A DNA stretch of 64,000 nucleotides from an uncultured Clostridia bacterium (GCA_934168305.1 CAKPNF010000001.1:151151-215150), one strand, 5' to 3'. Positions 54,087 to 63,512 are shown, numbered from the stretch's first letter. Program-made: numbers and translations. Notes: generated from the sequence alone by a model not told the origin.

Positions 54087-54585
54087 TGTATTTCTCCCTA
54101 AAAATTTTTAATTTTTTTACAAATTCATTTCTTTTACTATCAAATAAATCTTCCCTATTTAAAACTTCACCTATAACATCGTTTAAAACTTTTTTATCAC
54201 ATTTTGGTATTATTTGATTTAAATCTTCAATATCTTTTTCTGCTAATCTTATTATTTTGCTAACCGCTACATCTTCTTTTGATAAAATATAAACATTTAT
54301 ATATTTAAATTCTTCTAATTTTATTGCTCTTTCTTTATAATTTGGTGAAAGAATTGTACTTTGATATTCTAACATGTCATAATCTCTTAATAAGACGAAT
54401 ACTTTTCCATATTTTGCTGGATAACCCAAATCAACAAAATCTATATCAAGTGTTGCCCTTGTTGTATATTCTCCAAGTATACATGCTCCTCCACCAATTA
54501 AATATATATCAAATGGTTCTAATTTAAATAACTTTGTAACTTCTTCCATTTCATGTAATACTTCCAATAAATTATCTTTTATCAT
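54079..54585 (-). CDS. AbiEii/DUF6036-like nucleotidyltransferase
   Basis: 168 residues. The nucleotidyltransferase signature is visible as DIYLIGGGACILGEYTTRAT then LDIDFVDLG (GG...S/T-x-DxDF), followed by a lysine-rich helix and the LSKEDVAVSKIIRL segment typical of DUF6036/AbiEii-type proteins. These transfer nucleotides to RNA or protein, often as toxins. It is translated before its overlapping partner. AGGAAC-like site before the ATG. Confidence 0.65.
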   Translation of the reverse strand: MIKDNLLEVLHEMEEVTKLFKLEPFDIYLIGGGACILGEYTTRATLDIDFVDLGYPAKYGKVFVLLRDYDMLEYQSTILSPNYKERAIKLEEFKYINVYILSKEDVAVSKIIRLAEKDIEDLNQIIPKCDKKVLNDVIGEVLNREDLFDSKRNEFVKKLKIFREKYNV

Positions 54586-54730
54586 AAAAGTTCCTCTCTT
54601 TCAATTGGTATTATACACTCTAAGTATATTTTTATCAAGAATTTTTGACTTTTTATATATTTCATGTTATAATAAATTATAAAATTTTTTAACTTAAAAA
54701 CAATAATTTGTATTAAGAGGAGGTTTCTAT

Positions 54731-54976
54731 ATGCCACTAAGAAAAGAAAACTACAGGGATATGGAGAAATTTACCAAAACAAGGAATAGCCAGCGGAATA
54801 GATATTATAGAAAAACCGCAATTTACCCACCAAATTCCTGGACTTCTGAACAGGATGAAAAAGTATTAAAACATGATATTCCAGATTCAGAATTATCTGC
54901 AATAATACATCATTCTGTAAAAGCAATACAAATAAGGCGGAGTAGGCTAAAAAATGAACTAAGAAATGAACAGTAA
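54731..54976 (+). CDS. Small SANT/Myb-like protein
   Basis: 81 residues. The C-terminal 45 residues fit a Myb/SANT-like helix-turn-helix: SWTSEQDEKVLKHDIPDSEL, then the second and third helix SAIIHHSVKAIQIRRSRLK. The N-terminal part is basic (TRNSQRNRYYRK). It uses two CGG codons, rare in the other genes here. An AAGAGGAGG site precedes the ATG, and a strong terminator follows. Probably a DNA-binding protein; the target is unknown. Confidence 0.6.
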   Translation: MPLRKENYRDMEKFTKTRNSQRNRYYRKTAIYPPNSWTSEQDEKVLKHDIPDSELSAIIHHSVKAIQIRRSRLKNELRNEQ

Positions 54977-54979
54977 GTC

Positions 54980-55018
54980 AAAAATCATAACAATCGTTTT
55001 ATAGATTGTTATGATTTT
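54980..55018. terminator. Bidirectional terminator
   Basis: AAATCATAACAATC and GATTGTTATGATTTTT form a 14-bp stem between the convergent SANT-like gene and uvrA. Confidence 0.85.
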
Positions 55019-55019
55019 T

Positions 55020-57857
55020 CTATTCCAAATATTTTTTCAAAAACTTACCTGTATAACTTTGTTCATTCTTGCAAATCTGTTCTGGTGTACCAACAGCAAC
55101 AACCTGTCCTCCACCTTCTCCACCTTCTGGGCCTAAATCAATAATATGGTCGCAAGTTTTTATTAAATCCAAATTATGTTCAATAACTATAATTGTATTT
55201 CCAGTATCAACTAGTCTTTGTAAAATATCAACTAATCTATGAACATCTGCAATATGAAGGCCTGTAGTTGGTTCATCCAAAATATATAAAGTTTTTCCTG
55301 TTGCTCTTTTTGAAAGTTCTGTTGCAAGTTTAACTCTTTGAGCCTCACCACCAGATAATGTTGTTGATGGTTGTCCTAGCTTGATATATCCTAAGCCTAC
55401 ATCATATAAAGTTTGAATTTTTTGTTTTATTTTTGGTATTTTATCAAAAAATTCTAATGCTTCTTCAACTGTCATGTCAAGCACATCTGCTATGTTTTTA
55501 CCTTTATATTTAACCTCTAGTGTCTCTCTGTTATATCTTTTTCCTTTACATACTTCGCATGGTACATATACATCTGGCAAGAAGTGCATTTCTATTTTGT
55601 GAACTCCGTCACCATTACAACTTTCGCATCTTCCGCCTGCTACATTGAAACTGAATCTTCCTTTTTCAAATCCACGTAGTTTGGCTTCATTTGTTCCTGC
55701 AAATATGTCTCTAATTAAGTCAAATACTCCTGTATATGTTGCTGGGTTTGAACGTGGTGTTCTTCCTATTGGTGACTGGTCTATATTAATTATTTTGTCT
55801 ATATTTTCTAATCCTTTTACCTCTTTGCATTTTCCTGGTTTTTCTGATGCTCCATTAAGTTCTTTTGCTATTGTTTTATATAATACTTCATTTACAAGTG
55901 TTGATTTTCCTGAACCTGAAACTCCTGTAACACATGTAAATACTCCAAGTGGAAATTTTACACTTATATTTTTCAAGTTGTTTTCTGTTGCATTTTTCAC
56001 TTCAATAGCTTTTGATTTTACAACTTTTCTTCTTTTTTTAGGAACTTCTATTCTCTTTCTTCCACTTAAATATTGACCTGTAACAGAATCTTTTACTAAT
56101 TTTACTTCATCTGCTGTACCTTGTGCCATAACATTTCCACCATGTACACCAGCTCCTGGACCAATATCAATAATTTGGTCTGCTGCATACATTGTGTCTT
56201 CGTCATGTTCTACAATTAATAATGTATTTCCTAAATCTCTTAATTTCTTAAGTGTTGCAATTAATTTATCATTATCTCTTTGATGTAGTCCAATACTTGG
56301 TTCGTCCAAAATATACATAACGCCTGTAAGTCCTGAGCCTATTTGAGTTGCCAAACGAATACGTTGTGCTTCTCCTCCTGATAATGTTCCAGCACTTCTT
56401 GAAAGTGTTAAATATTCAAGTCCTACATCTATTAAAAATTGAAGTCTTTTATTGATTTCTTTTAAAATCATGTCTGCAATCATTACTTCTTTTTCTGTCA
56501 ATTTTAATGTACCTAAAAATTCTTTTAAAGCCTTAATTGACATATCTGTAACCTCATTTATGTTTTTATCATTTATTTTGATGCATAATATTTCTTTCTT
56601 TAAACGTGCTCCATTACATGTATGGCAATGAGAATTTGTCATATACATTTCGTAAAAAGTTCTCATCCCTTGTGATTTTGTTTCACTATGGCGTCTGTCA
56701 AGTGTTGGCAAAACTCCCTCAAATGGTGCTGTAAATTTTCTTACACCAGCAGCAGATGAATACTCAAAATCAATTTTTTCGTCACCTGTACCATATAATA
56801 TTTTTTCCATAAACCATCTTGGCAATTTCTTAATTGGAACACCTTTTATTTCTATGCCATAATGTTTTGCAATACTCTCAAAATACATTTTGGCCATAGT
56901 ATCGCCCTTTTTCATTGTACTTGCGCCAAATGCTTTTATTCCATCATATAATGTTTTGTTTTTATCTGGAACTATTAAATCCTCATCCATTTTCATTAAA
57001 TATCCTATACCCATACAAGTTGGACAAGCACCATATGGATTATTAAATGAAAACATTCTTGGTGTAATTTCTGGAAAGCTGAAACCACAGTCTGGGCATG
57101 CATAATTTGAACTATACAAAATTGTTTTATTTTCTTCTTTTGTTATAACATTTACTAACACCAAATTATCAGCATGTTTTAAAGCTATTTCAACTGACTC
57201 TGTAAGTCTACTTCTTATTTCTGGTTTTACAACTAATCTATCAACAACCAATTCGATTTCGTGTTTTTTATTTTTGTCTAATTTAATTTCGTCTGATAAA
57301 TCATAAACTTCACCATCAATTCTTGCTCTTACAAAACCATCTTTTTGATATCCTTCTAATTGTTTAACAAACTCACCTTTTCTACTTCTTACAACTGGTG
57401 CCAAAATTTGTATTTTTGTACCTTCTTCTAATTCCATAATATTATCAACAATTTGATCAATAGATTGTTTTTCAATTTTCTTACCACAATTTGGACAATA
57501 TGGGACACCTATATTTGCATATAATAAACGAATATAATCATATATTTCTGTTACTGTTCCAACTGTTGAACGTGGATTTTTTGATGTAGTTTTTTGGTCT
57601 ATTGATATAGCAGGTGATAATCCTTCAATTGACTCAACATCTGGTTTCTCCATTATTCCTAAAAATTGTCTTGCATATGAAGATAAGCTCTCAACATATC
57701 TTCTTTGCCCTTCTGCATATAATGTGTCAAATGCTAATGAAGATTTACCAGAACCAGAAAGTCCTGTTATTACTACCATTTTATCTCTTGGTATTTCTAA
57801 ATTTATGTTTTTTAAGTTATGTTCTTTTGCACCTTTTATTATTATTTTATCATTCAT
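55020..57857 (-). CDS. uvrA: Excinuclease ABC subunit A
   Basis: 945 residues from the ATG at 57857 (GGGGGA site); a longer frame to 57956 runs through a palindromic repeat and is not coding. Two ABC ATPase halves: first Walker A GLSGSGKSSLAF and signature LSGGEAQRIRLAT; second Walker A GVSGSGKSTLVN and signature LSGGEAQRVKLAT, with zinc modules CPNCGKK, CPDCGF and CESCNGDG/CEVCKGK. It recognises DNA damage with UvrB in nucleotide excision repair. Complete and ordinary. Confidence 0.98.
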   Translation of the reverse strand: MNDKIIIKGAKEHNLKNINLEIPRDKMVVITGLSGSGKSSLAFDTLYAEGQRRYVESLSSYARQFLGIMEKPDVESIEGLSPAISIDQKTTSKNPRSTVGTVTEIYDYIRLLYANIGVPYCPNCGKKIEKQSIDQIVDNIMELEEGTKIQILAPVVRSRKGEFVKQLEGYQKDGFVRARIDGEVYDLSDEIKLDKNKKHEIELVVDRLVVKPEIRSRLTESVEIALKHADNLVLVNVITKEENKTILYSSNYACPDCGFSFPEITPRMFSFNNPYGACPTCMGIGYLMKMDEDLIVPDKNKTLYDGIKAFGASTMKKGDTMAKMYFESIAKHYGIEIKGVPIKKLPRWFMEKILYGTGDEKIDFEYSSAAGVRKFTAPFEGVLPTLDRRHSETKSQGMRTFYEMYMTNSHCHTCNGARLKKEILCIKINDKNINEVTDMSIKALKEFLGTLKLTEKEVMIADMILKEINKRLQFLIDVGLEYLTLSRSAGTLSGGEAQRIRLATQIGSGLTGVMYILDEPSIGLHQRDNDKLIATLKKLRDLGNTLLIVEHDEDTMYAADQIIDIGPGAGVHGGNVMAQGTADEVKLVKDSVTGQYLSGRKRIEVPKKRRKVVKSKAIEVKNATENNLKNISVKFPLGVFTCVTGVSGSGKSTLVNEVLYKTIAKELNGASEKPGKCKEVKGLENIDKIINIDQSPIGRTPRSNPATYTGVFDLIRDIFAGTNEAKLRGFEKGRFSFNVAGGRCESCNGDGVHKIEMHFLPDVYVPCEVCKGKRYNRETLEVKYKGKNIADVLDMTVEEALEFFDKIPKIKQKIQTLYDVGLGYIKLGQPSTTLSGGEAQRVKLATELSKRATGKTLYILDEPTTGLHIADVHRLVDILQRLVDTGNTIIVIEHNLDLIKTCDHIIDLGPEGGEGGGQVVAVGTPEQICKNEQSYTGKFLKKYLE

Positions 57858-57881
57858 TTTTATTCCCCCACAGTATTTTTC

Positions 57882-57967
57882 TTTTTGAACCAATGGGGAC
57901 GTTCTTAAATTGGTTGAAATTTGCCATTTTTTCAACCAATTTAAGAACGTCCCCATTGGTTCAAAAA
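57882..57967. repeat. Long palindrome containing GGGGACGTTC
   Basis: TTTTTGAACCAATGGGGACG, TTCTTAAATTGGTTGAAA and their inverse complement flank an 8-9-base centre, giving a stem of nearly 38 bp. A single arm of the same sequence (AACCAATTTAAGAACGTCCC then CATTGG) recurs at 58672-58701, and a related GGGAC/GTCCC element is at 60150-60275. This is typical of MITE or REP-like mobile repeats and not of a terminator. Confidence 0.75.
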
Positions 57968-58118
57968 AGACACTTTTATTATACTATATTTATTGACTAA
58001 AAACAAGAGTTTGGTAAGAGTTTTTGTTGTCAAATTTTAAATTCTATGATATAATACATGTGTTATATTACTATATTAAACTTTTTAAAATAACTATTTT
58101 ATTTAGGAGGACTTACTT

Positions 58119-58580
58119 ATGAAATTATTTCACACAGAAAAAGAAAAAACTACAGTATATGTTCAAATGCAAGACATAATGTTTGTTTTTAACAAAGAAA
58201 ATGTCGCTATCCCTGCACCGATTATACAAAAATGTTTTTCTGGTGTCACTATTGTTGATGATTCTAATCGGTTTGATTTTGTAAAATTTGATGAAGAATC
58301 AGTGGTATCATTTTTTAAAGGTTTAGACTTCATTATTGATTATAATGATTATAAAGATTTAACTGATGAACAGATTCAACAGAAGTATAAAAACATTGTT
58401 GATGAATACAATAGCTACGCAAAAAAATGGAACAACATGTCAGAAAGTGAAAGAAAGAACAATCTAAATTTGTTATCTTCCATTAATAATTCAGAATATA
58501 TATTACAGTTTATTCAAGAAATATATGCCATGAAACACAATGAAAGACATATGAATATACCCACATTTGTTAATGACTAA
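58119..58580 (+). CDS. Unknown 153-residue protein
   Basis: The N-terminal half is strand-rich (TTVYVQMQDIMFVFNKENVA), followed by a helical charged part (DLTDEQIQQKYKNIVDEYNS). No family recognised. An AGGAGG site precedes the ATG, and a terminator (AAGAGAAACCA/TGGTTTCTCTT, about 58602-58638) follows. It contains an in-frame CGG codon. It lies between two copies of the palindromic repeat, which hints at insertion of the segment. Confidence 0.6.
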   Translation: MKLFHTEKEKTTVYVQMQDIMFVFNKENVAIPAPIIQKCFSGVTIVDDSNRFDFVKFDEESVVSFFKGLDFIIDYNDYKDLTDEQIQQKYKNIVDEYNSYAKKWNNMSESERKNNLNLLSSINNSEYILQFIQEIYAMKHNERHMNIPTFVND

Positions 58581-58601
58581 TATAATATGATGTGAAATAT
58601 T

Positions 58602-58640
58602 TAAGAGAAACCATTTATATCCAATAAGTGGTTTCTCTTG
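58602..58640 (+). terminator. Rho-independent terminator
   Basis: AAGAGAAACCA and TGGTTTCTCTT enclose a 16-base loop, followed by TGTTTTAATTTTTT. It ends the 153-residue gene. Confidence 0.75.
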
Positions 58641-58671
58641 TTTTAATTTTTTCTTTATCCCTTTTATTTGT

Positions 58672-58701
58672 AAACCAATTTAAGAACGTCCCCATTGGTT
58701 T
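58672..58701. repeat. Single arm of the palindromic repeat
   Basis: AACCAATTTAAGAACGTCCC followed by CATTGGTTTA is the right arm of the palindrome at 57882-57967. It supplies the stop codon of the DUF2974 gene, so it has inserted at or altered that gene's 3' end. Confidence 0.7.
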
Positions 58702-59806
58702 ATTTTGATTTTTCAGGCAATTTAGGGAAATCTTCAAAAATAATATTTTTAGCCATTTTAAATAAAACATTTAATGTTTGCCAAATCATATCCTTAGTCT
58801 CATTATCAATATTTTTATAAGAAGTCATAATTGCTCTTCCATTAGAAAACCAATTAGATTTTAACTCTTTCATAGTCTGTGCATCAGTAGCATTTAAAAT
58901 ATCAAAAACAACATCTATAACTTGTTCTCTTTTTGCAGGTTCAACATTTTCAAGCCATCCCTTTATAGTTTTATCAACAAATTCACTTCCATCAGTAAGT
59001 TCTTTCAAAGTTACAAATTCTTTACCTAATACTTGCCAACTATATAAGTCATGTTGCATTATTCCTTTTTGAACACTTTCTACAACAGTATATTTTTCTT
59101 TATGATTCATTAATCTTCCTATTATAGATGATTGTGGAATATATGTATGTACCTTTTTTATTGTCTCTTGATATTCAGGCGTTTCTATAACATCTTCACA
59201 AAATCCAGGGCCATCATTATTATAAACATTTATTATTCTATCTTTTATCTCGTTGCTTACAAATGTTGCTGCATAAACTGCTATATTTCCACCCTTTGAA
59301 TGTCCTCCAATTCTTATTTTTTTATCAGGATATTCTTTTGCTATAATTTCCAAATATTCTTTTGCTGATATTTGTGATGCAATATGGCTTTTAAAGCTCA
59401 TATTAAAATCTTCTTTCCAGCCAACAATTGTATTGTCTGTTCCTCTATATGATACAAATATTGTATCATCTGGCATTAATACCGTAATTGCAGAAAACTG
59501 TTTTTCTTGCTCTACATCTATTTTATTAATGTATTTTGTAGCAAGCATTTCTCCAAATCTTTTTGACTGACCCATTAATGGAAATAAGCCAACATCATCC
59601 TTCCATAATATTGGTAATTTATTTATATCTTGTTTATTAAATCTTTCACTTAATTCTTTAATTGTTACTACTTCATTTTCTTCTATTATATTATCAAATG
59701 GAAAATATGAAAATCTAGATAATATCAAATTATCAATTTCATTAAAATCTGATTTTTCTAAATCCAAATCCCCTCTCCATTTAATATAATCACAAACATT
59801 CGCCAT
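58700..59806 (-). CDS. DUF2974 (Mbeg1-like) alpha/beta hydrolase
   Basis: 368 residues from the ATG at 59806 (GAGAGGT site; the ATG at 59821 would overlap it). Start NVCDYIKWRGDLDLEKSDFN is the family's typical opening. Nucleophile elbow GGHSKGGNIAVYAA, preceded by VSYRGTDNTIVGWKEDFNM and followed by NNDGPGFCED, the lipase-like pattern. The substrate is not known. The last codons come from the palindromic repeat. It directly follows the RNHCP gene. Confidence 0.85.
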   Translation of the reverse strand: MANVCDYIKWRGDLDLEKSDFNEIDNLILSRFSYFPFDNIIEENEVVTIKELSERFNKQDINKLPILWKDDVGLFPLMGQSKRFGEMLATKYINKIDVEQEKQFSAITVLMPDDTIFVSYRGTDNTIVGWKEDFNMSFKSHIASQISAKEYLEIIAKEYPDKKIRIGGHSKGGNIAVYAATFVSNEIKDRIINVYNNDGPGFCEDVIETPEYQETIKKVHTYIPQSSIIGRLMNHKEKYTVVESVQKGIMQHDLYSWQVLGKEFVTLKELTDGSEFVDKTIKGWLENVEPAKREQVIDVVFDILNATDAQTMKELKSNWFSNGRAIMTSYKNIDNETKDMIWQTLNVLFKMAKNIIFEDFPKLPEKSK

Positions 59807-59817
59807 ATCATTACCTC

Positions 59818-60135
59818 TCATATCTGTTTACTACTTAAATCAATTAGTAAATCCATATTATCATCTCTTGCTGCTTTATTTCTCCTTATTGCTCCACACC
59901 TTTTACATTTAAAAACAATAACATAACCTTTTTTGCCATCTATCTCCATACTAACAGGCTCTAAATCCCCATGGCAACATTCTGCTCTATCACCAGGATT
60001 TTTATCAACATGTTTTGAATGCAAACAATATGGACAGTGATTTCTGCACGAATATCCTAGTTTAGGAACCTTTTTTCCGCAATTTTCACATATGAATTCT
60101 TCATCAATTTCCGTAAATTTACTATTATTTAACAT
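59818..60135 (-). CDS. RNHCP-domain zinc-ribbon protein
   Basis: 105 residues with three cysteine pairs: FICENCGKKV, the eponymous SCRNHCPYCLHSKHVDKNPG segment, and VFKCKRCGAIRRNKAA. This is the RNHCP family, thought to be a nucleic-acid binding zinc protein; its role is unknown. The stop codon is only 12 bases before the DUF2974 start, so the two are an operon. The palindromic element at 60150-60275 lies immediately upstream. Confidence 0.85.
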   Translation of the reverse strand: MLNNSKFTEIDEEFICENCGKKVPKLGYSCRNHCPYCLHSKHVDKNPGDRAECCHGDLEPVSMEIDGKKGYVIVFKCKRCGAIRRNKAARDDNMDLLIDLSSKQI

Positions 60136-60149
60136 TATTTACTCCTTTT

Positions 60150-60275
60150 GAGACAAGTGGGACAGTCCTATTTTGTCTCATTTATTTTGTCAGTTTTTGT
60201 CGTATTATATTTTAATTTTTTTCGACAAACTTCGACTACTTTAATGAGACAAAATTGGACTGTCCCAACTGTCTC
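60150..60275. repeat. Inverted-repeat element with GGGACAGTCC ends
   Basis: GAGACAAGTGGGACAGTCCT followed by ATTTTGTCTCATT, and its near-inverse AATGAGACAAAATTGGACTG then TCCCAACTGTCTC, are separated by about 60 bases. The two ends can form a long stem. It overlaps the stop codon of the nucleoside kinase gene. The general form (GAGACA, GGGAC/GTCCC) matches the hairpin near position 115 and the palindrome near uvrA. Confidence 0.7.
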
Positions 60276-61917
60276 AGTGTAAGTCAAATGTTCCGCCTCC
60301 TATAAATTCTTTTAATAATGAATTGTTTGGTACGTATTCGTTTGGTATTTCTCTAAAATATTTTAATATATTTATTAATCTTTGTGCTTCAGCATACTCT
60401 TTGTCCTCATTTGTTATCTCTTCTAGTAGTGGCATCGCTATCGGTTTTAATGCATTTAGTTCATAAATTAGTGATGTGTTAAATATTTTGTTTGCTTCTT
60501 CTTGGTATGGGAATATATTTTTTTCTTCTCCTTCTGTTACTTTGTGCCATGTATTTAGTGTATGTATTGCTGAATAACTTCTAAATTGGTAATCTCTTAC
60601 TATCCTTCTTATTAACCTTGTATCTGTTGTTGATATTCTGTTATATCTATCCATATTTAATACTGTTAATGCACTTATATATATTTTATATTTTTGATCT
60701 TTTGAAATCTGACTTGTCAATTTATCATTTAAACAGTGTATTCCTTCTATTACAAGTATTTCATCATCTGCTAATTTCATTGTCTTTCCATTGTATCTTT
60801 TTGTACCAACTGAAAAATCAAATTCTGGTATTTCTATTTCTTCACCATTCAACAATTTCACAAGATGTTCATTAAATAGTTCCAAGTCTATAGCTTCTAT
60901 ACATTCAAAATTATATTCTCCGTTTTCGTCTCTAGGAGTATCTTGTCTTTCTACAAAATAATTATCTACTGAAATTGTTACTGGTTTTAGTCCATTTAAC
61001 CTTAATTGAATTCCTAATCTTTGTGCAAATGTTGTTTTTCCTGATGATGATGGTCCTGCTATTAATACCATTTTTACATTTTTTCTTTTTGCTATATCAT
61101 CGGCTATATTAGCTATTTTCTTCTCATGTAACGCTTCAGCAAGCATTATAATATCTTCAATTCTATTTTCTTGAATTGCTTTATTCAATTTATATACAGT
61201 TAATACATCAAGGACTGAATGTATTTTTTCAAATTCTTCTAATGCCCATGCTAATTTTTTTGTTTCTTTAAATTCAGGCATTTCTGTTGGATTTTTTGAA
61301 CTTGGGTACCTTATTAAAAATCCACTATTATATTTTACAATATCAAATTTTTCTATAACTCCTGTTCTATTACTTAATACACCATAACAGTAATTGTAAT
61401 ATTTTTCACAGTAATATATATATACTTCCTTATTTTCTTCAAAATCAAATTGAAGTCTTCCTTTTGAAGTGTCTGTTTCTTCGTAAAATTTATCTGCCTC
61501 TTCTCTTGTCATTGTTACTTTTTTTATTTTCAAGTCTTTTGTTATAATTTCTTGCATTTTTTCTTTTAATTTAGATATAAATTCTTTTGTTATTGCTACA
61601 TTATCACATTTACAAAACATTGCATTTCCTAGCTGATATTCCACCATTAACTTTTCGTTTGGGTATAGGCTTTCAAATGCTTTTCCCATTATATACACAA
61701 GTGTTCTTACATATATTTTCATTCCTTCTTTTGATGATGTATCTATTAATTCTATTTGTGCATCATTTTCTATTTCTGTTTCTAAATTTCTGTATTCATT
61801 ATTATATAAACATCCTACAACTTGATATTTATTTTTTTCTATTTCATCTTTTAATGCTTTACTTACTGTTAATCCTTTTTCTATTTCTGTTTTTTTACCA
61901 TTATATTTTATATTCAT
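60274..61917 (-). CDS. Nucleoside (uridine-like) kinase with N-terminal TGS-like region
   Basis: 547 residues. Residues 1-60 resemble a TGS domain, and residues 60-220 resemble the second domain of threonyl-tRNA synthetase (HVLVYIM-type region, here VRTLVYIMGKAFESLYP). The C-terminal part is a uridine-kinase-like P-loop domain with GPSSSGKTTFAQRL (about 290), ISVDNYFVERQDTPRDENGE and a LIRRIVRDYQFR lid. This fusion is common in Clostridia, annotated as nucleoside kinase. It probably phosphorylates a nucleoside in the cytosol. The stop codon lies in an inverted repeat. GAGGA site before the ATG. Confidence 0.9.
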   Translation of the reverse strand: MNIKYNGKKTEIEKGLTVSKALKDEIEKNKYQVVGCLYNNEYRNLETEIENDAQIELIDTSSKEGMKIYVRTLVYIMGKAFESLYPNEKLMVEYQLGNAMFCKCDNVAITKEFISKLKEKMQEIITKDLKIKKVTMTREEADKFYEETDTSKGRLQFDFEENKEVYIYYCEKYYNYCYGVLSNRTGVIEKFDIVKYNSGFLIRYPSSKNPTEMPEFKETKKLAWALEEFEKIHSVLDVLTVYKLNKAIQENRIEDIIMLAEALHEKKIANIADDIAKRKNVKMVLIAGPSSSGKTTFAQRLGIQLRLNGLKPVTISVDNYFVERQDTPRDENGEYNFECIEAIDLELFNEHLVKLLNGEEIEIPEFDFSVGTKRYNGKTMKLADDEILVIEGIHCLNDKLTSQISKDQKYKIYISALTVLNMDRYNRISTTDTRLIRRIVRDYQFRSYSAIHTLNTWHKVTEGEEKNIFPYQEEANKIFNTSLIYELNALKPIAMPLLEEITNEDKEYAEAQRLINILKYFREIPNEYVPNNSLLKEFIGGGTFDLH

Positions 61918-62036
61918 TTTTTATCCTCCTCTTTTGTCATATGATTTTATTTTATATCAAGTATACAAATAAGTCAACGAACATTTTTCTATTTTTTTAA
62001 TATATTATTAATAAATAAAATAATGGAGGTATTATT

Positions 62037-63029
62037 ATGCAAAATAGATACAAAGTAGCTATTATTGGAAGTACAGGATTAGTTGGAAGAACTGTTTTAA
62101 AAGTATTAGAAGAAAAAAACTTTACTAATTGTACATATACTCTATTTTCTTCCAAAAAATCAGCTGGAACCAAATTACAATTTTTAGGTCAAAATTATAT
62201 AATTCAAGAACTTACAGAAGATTCATTTAATGCTAATTTTGATTATGCAATTTTCTGTGCTGGAGGAAGCGTTTCGGAAAAATACGCTCCTATTGCAGTT
62301 TCAAAAGGATGCATAGTTATTGATAACAGTAGTGTTTTTAGAATGAATAAAGATGTACCTTTAGTTGTTCCTGAGGTAAATCCTGAAAAAATTTTTGAAA
62401 ATAAAGGAATTATAGCAAATCCTAATTGTTCTACAATTCAGGCTGTTGTTGCTTTAAAACCTTTAGATGATAAATATAAGATTAAAAGGATTGTTTATTC
62501 AACATATCAAGCTGTTTCTGGAAGCGGTAAAGCAGGAATTGAAGATTTAGAAAATGGAATTAAAGGCATAGCTCCAAAAAAATTCCCACATCAAATTGTT
62601 AATAATTGTTTACCACACATTGATGTTTTTATGCCTGATGGTTATACAAAAGAAGAATATAAAATGATTAATGAAACTAGAAAGATATTAAATAAACCAT
62701 TTCTACCTATAAGTGCAACTTGTGTTCGAGTTCCTGTTAAGAATTGCCATAGCGAAAGTATAAATGTTGAATTTAAAACTAATTTTGATATTTATGATGT
62801 TAAAATGTTATTGCAGAATTCACCTGGAATTATATTGGTTGATGATATAGAGAAAAATTATTATCCTTTGTCTACTAAAGCCGATGGCTTTGATGATGTT
62901 TTTGTTGGTAGAATTAGACGTGATTTTAGTGTTCCTTATGGTATTAACTTATGGGTTGTTGCTGATAATTTACGTAAAGGTGCTGCTTCTAATGCTGTTC
63001 AAATTTTAGAAAAGTTGCTATTATCTTAA
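62037..63029 (+). CDS. asd: Aspartate-semialdehyde dehydrogenase
   Basis: 330 residues: N-terminal NADP-binding GSTGLVGRTVLKVLEE, catalytic cysteine in NPNCSTIQAVVAL, substrate-binding arginine and histidine region (ISATCVRVPVKNCHSES) and a C-terminal VVADNLRKGAASNAVQIL. It converts aspartyl phosphate to the semialdehyde for lysine, methionine, threonine and diaminopimelate. The partner kinase is at 30542. GGAGGT site before the ATG; divergent from the nucleoside kinase. Confidence 0.96.
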   Translation: MQNRYKVAIIGSTGLVGRTVLKVLEEKNFTNCTYTLFSSKKSAGTKLQFLGQNYIIQELTEDSFNANFDYAIFCAGGSVSEKYAPIAVSKGCIVIDNSSVFRMNKDVPLVVPEVNPEKIFENKGIIANPNCSTIQAVVALKPLDDKYKIKRIVYSTYQAVSGSGKAGIEDLENGIKGIAPKKFPHQIVNNCLPHIDVFMPDGYTKEEYKMINETRKILNKPFLPISATCVRVPVKNCHSESINVEFKTNFDIYDVKMLLQNSPGIILVDDIEKNYYPLSTKADGFDDVFVGRIRRDFSVPYGINLWVVADNLRKGAASNAVQILEKLLLS

Positions 63030-63120
63030 ATATTTAATTTAGTTCCATGTTAAAACCATTGCTACTTTTATGTTTTTATTATAAAAATGATTTGATTTTA
63101 TTTCTGAATAAAAAGATATA

Positions 63121-63157
63121 AAAGACACATTACTTTATTTTTAGTAATCGTGCCTTT
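63121..63157 (+). terminator. Terminator of asd
   Basis: AAAGACACATTACT and AGTAATCGTGCCTTTTT form a stem with one or two mismatches and a T-rich 3' end. Confidence 0.65.
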
Positions 63158-63196
63158 TTACTTATAAAGATATGTCGTCCCCAAAAAGACAAAAAT

Positions 63197-63236
63197 AAAA
63201 GAGGCTAAAAATTTTATTTTTCATAACCTCTTTTTT
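63197..63236 (-). terminator. Terminator of spoVG
   Basis: AAAAGAGG and CCTCTTTTTT are the arms, with a TTATG/CTAAA-containing interior; it follows spoVG on the minus strand. Confidence 0.7.
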
Positions 63237-63239
63237 ATA

Positions 63240-63512
63240 TTATTCTGCTGATTCCTCTGTTTCTGGAGCTTCATAAGCTTCTAATATAGCTTTTTGAATT
63301 TTCTCTCTTGTTTCAGCATTGATTGGATGAGCTATATCTCTGAATTCTCCGTTTGGAGTTTTTCTGCTAGGCATAGCTATGAATAATCCATTTTGGCTTT
63401 CGATAACTTTGATATCATGTACTGCGAATTCGTTATCGAATGTTACAGAAGCAACAGCTTTCATTCTGTTCTCTGAATTTACTTTTCTTAAACGTACATC
63501 TGTGATTTGCAT
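63240..63512 (-). CDS. spoVG: Septation/sporulation regulator SpoVG
   Basis: 90 residues with the family pattern MQITDVRLRKVNSENRMKAV, ASVTFDNEFAVHDIKVIE, GLFIAMPSRKTPNGEFRDIA and a HPINAETREKIQ helix. SpoVG is a small nucleic-acid binding protein that affects septation, sporulation and other stationary-phase functions. An AAGGAAGGCGG site precedes the ATG. The 375-base gap to murC has no gene; it must hold both promoters, and I see no further structure in it. Confidence 0.95.
   Translation of the reverse strand: MQITDVRLRKVNSENRMKAVASVTFDNEFAVHDIKVIESQNGLFIAMPSRKTPNGEFRDIAHPINAETREKIQKAILEAYEAPETEESAE

Noticed and set aside
57857..57956. N-terminal extension of UvrA
   Set aside because: The extension is translated palindromic repeat DNA; the ATG at 57857 has a proper ribosome site and gives the normal UvrA start.
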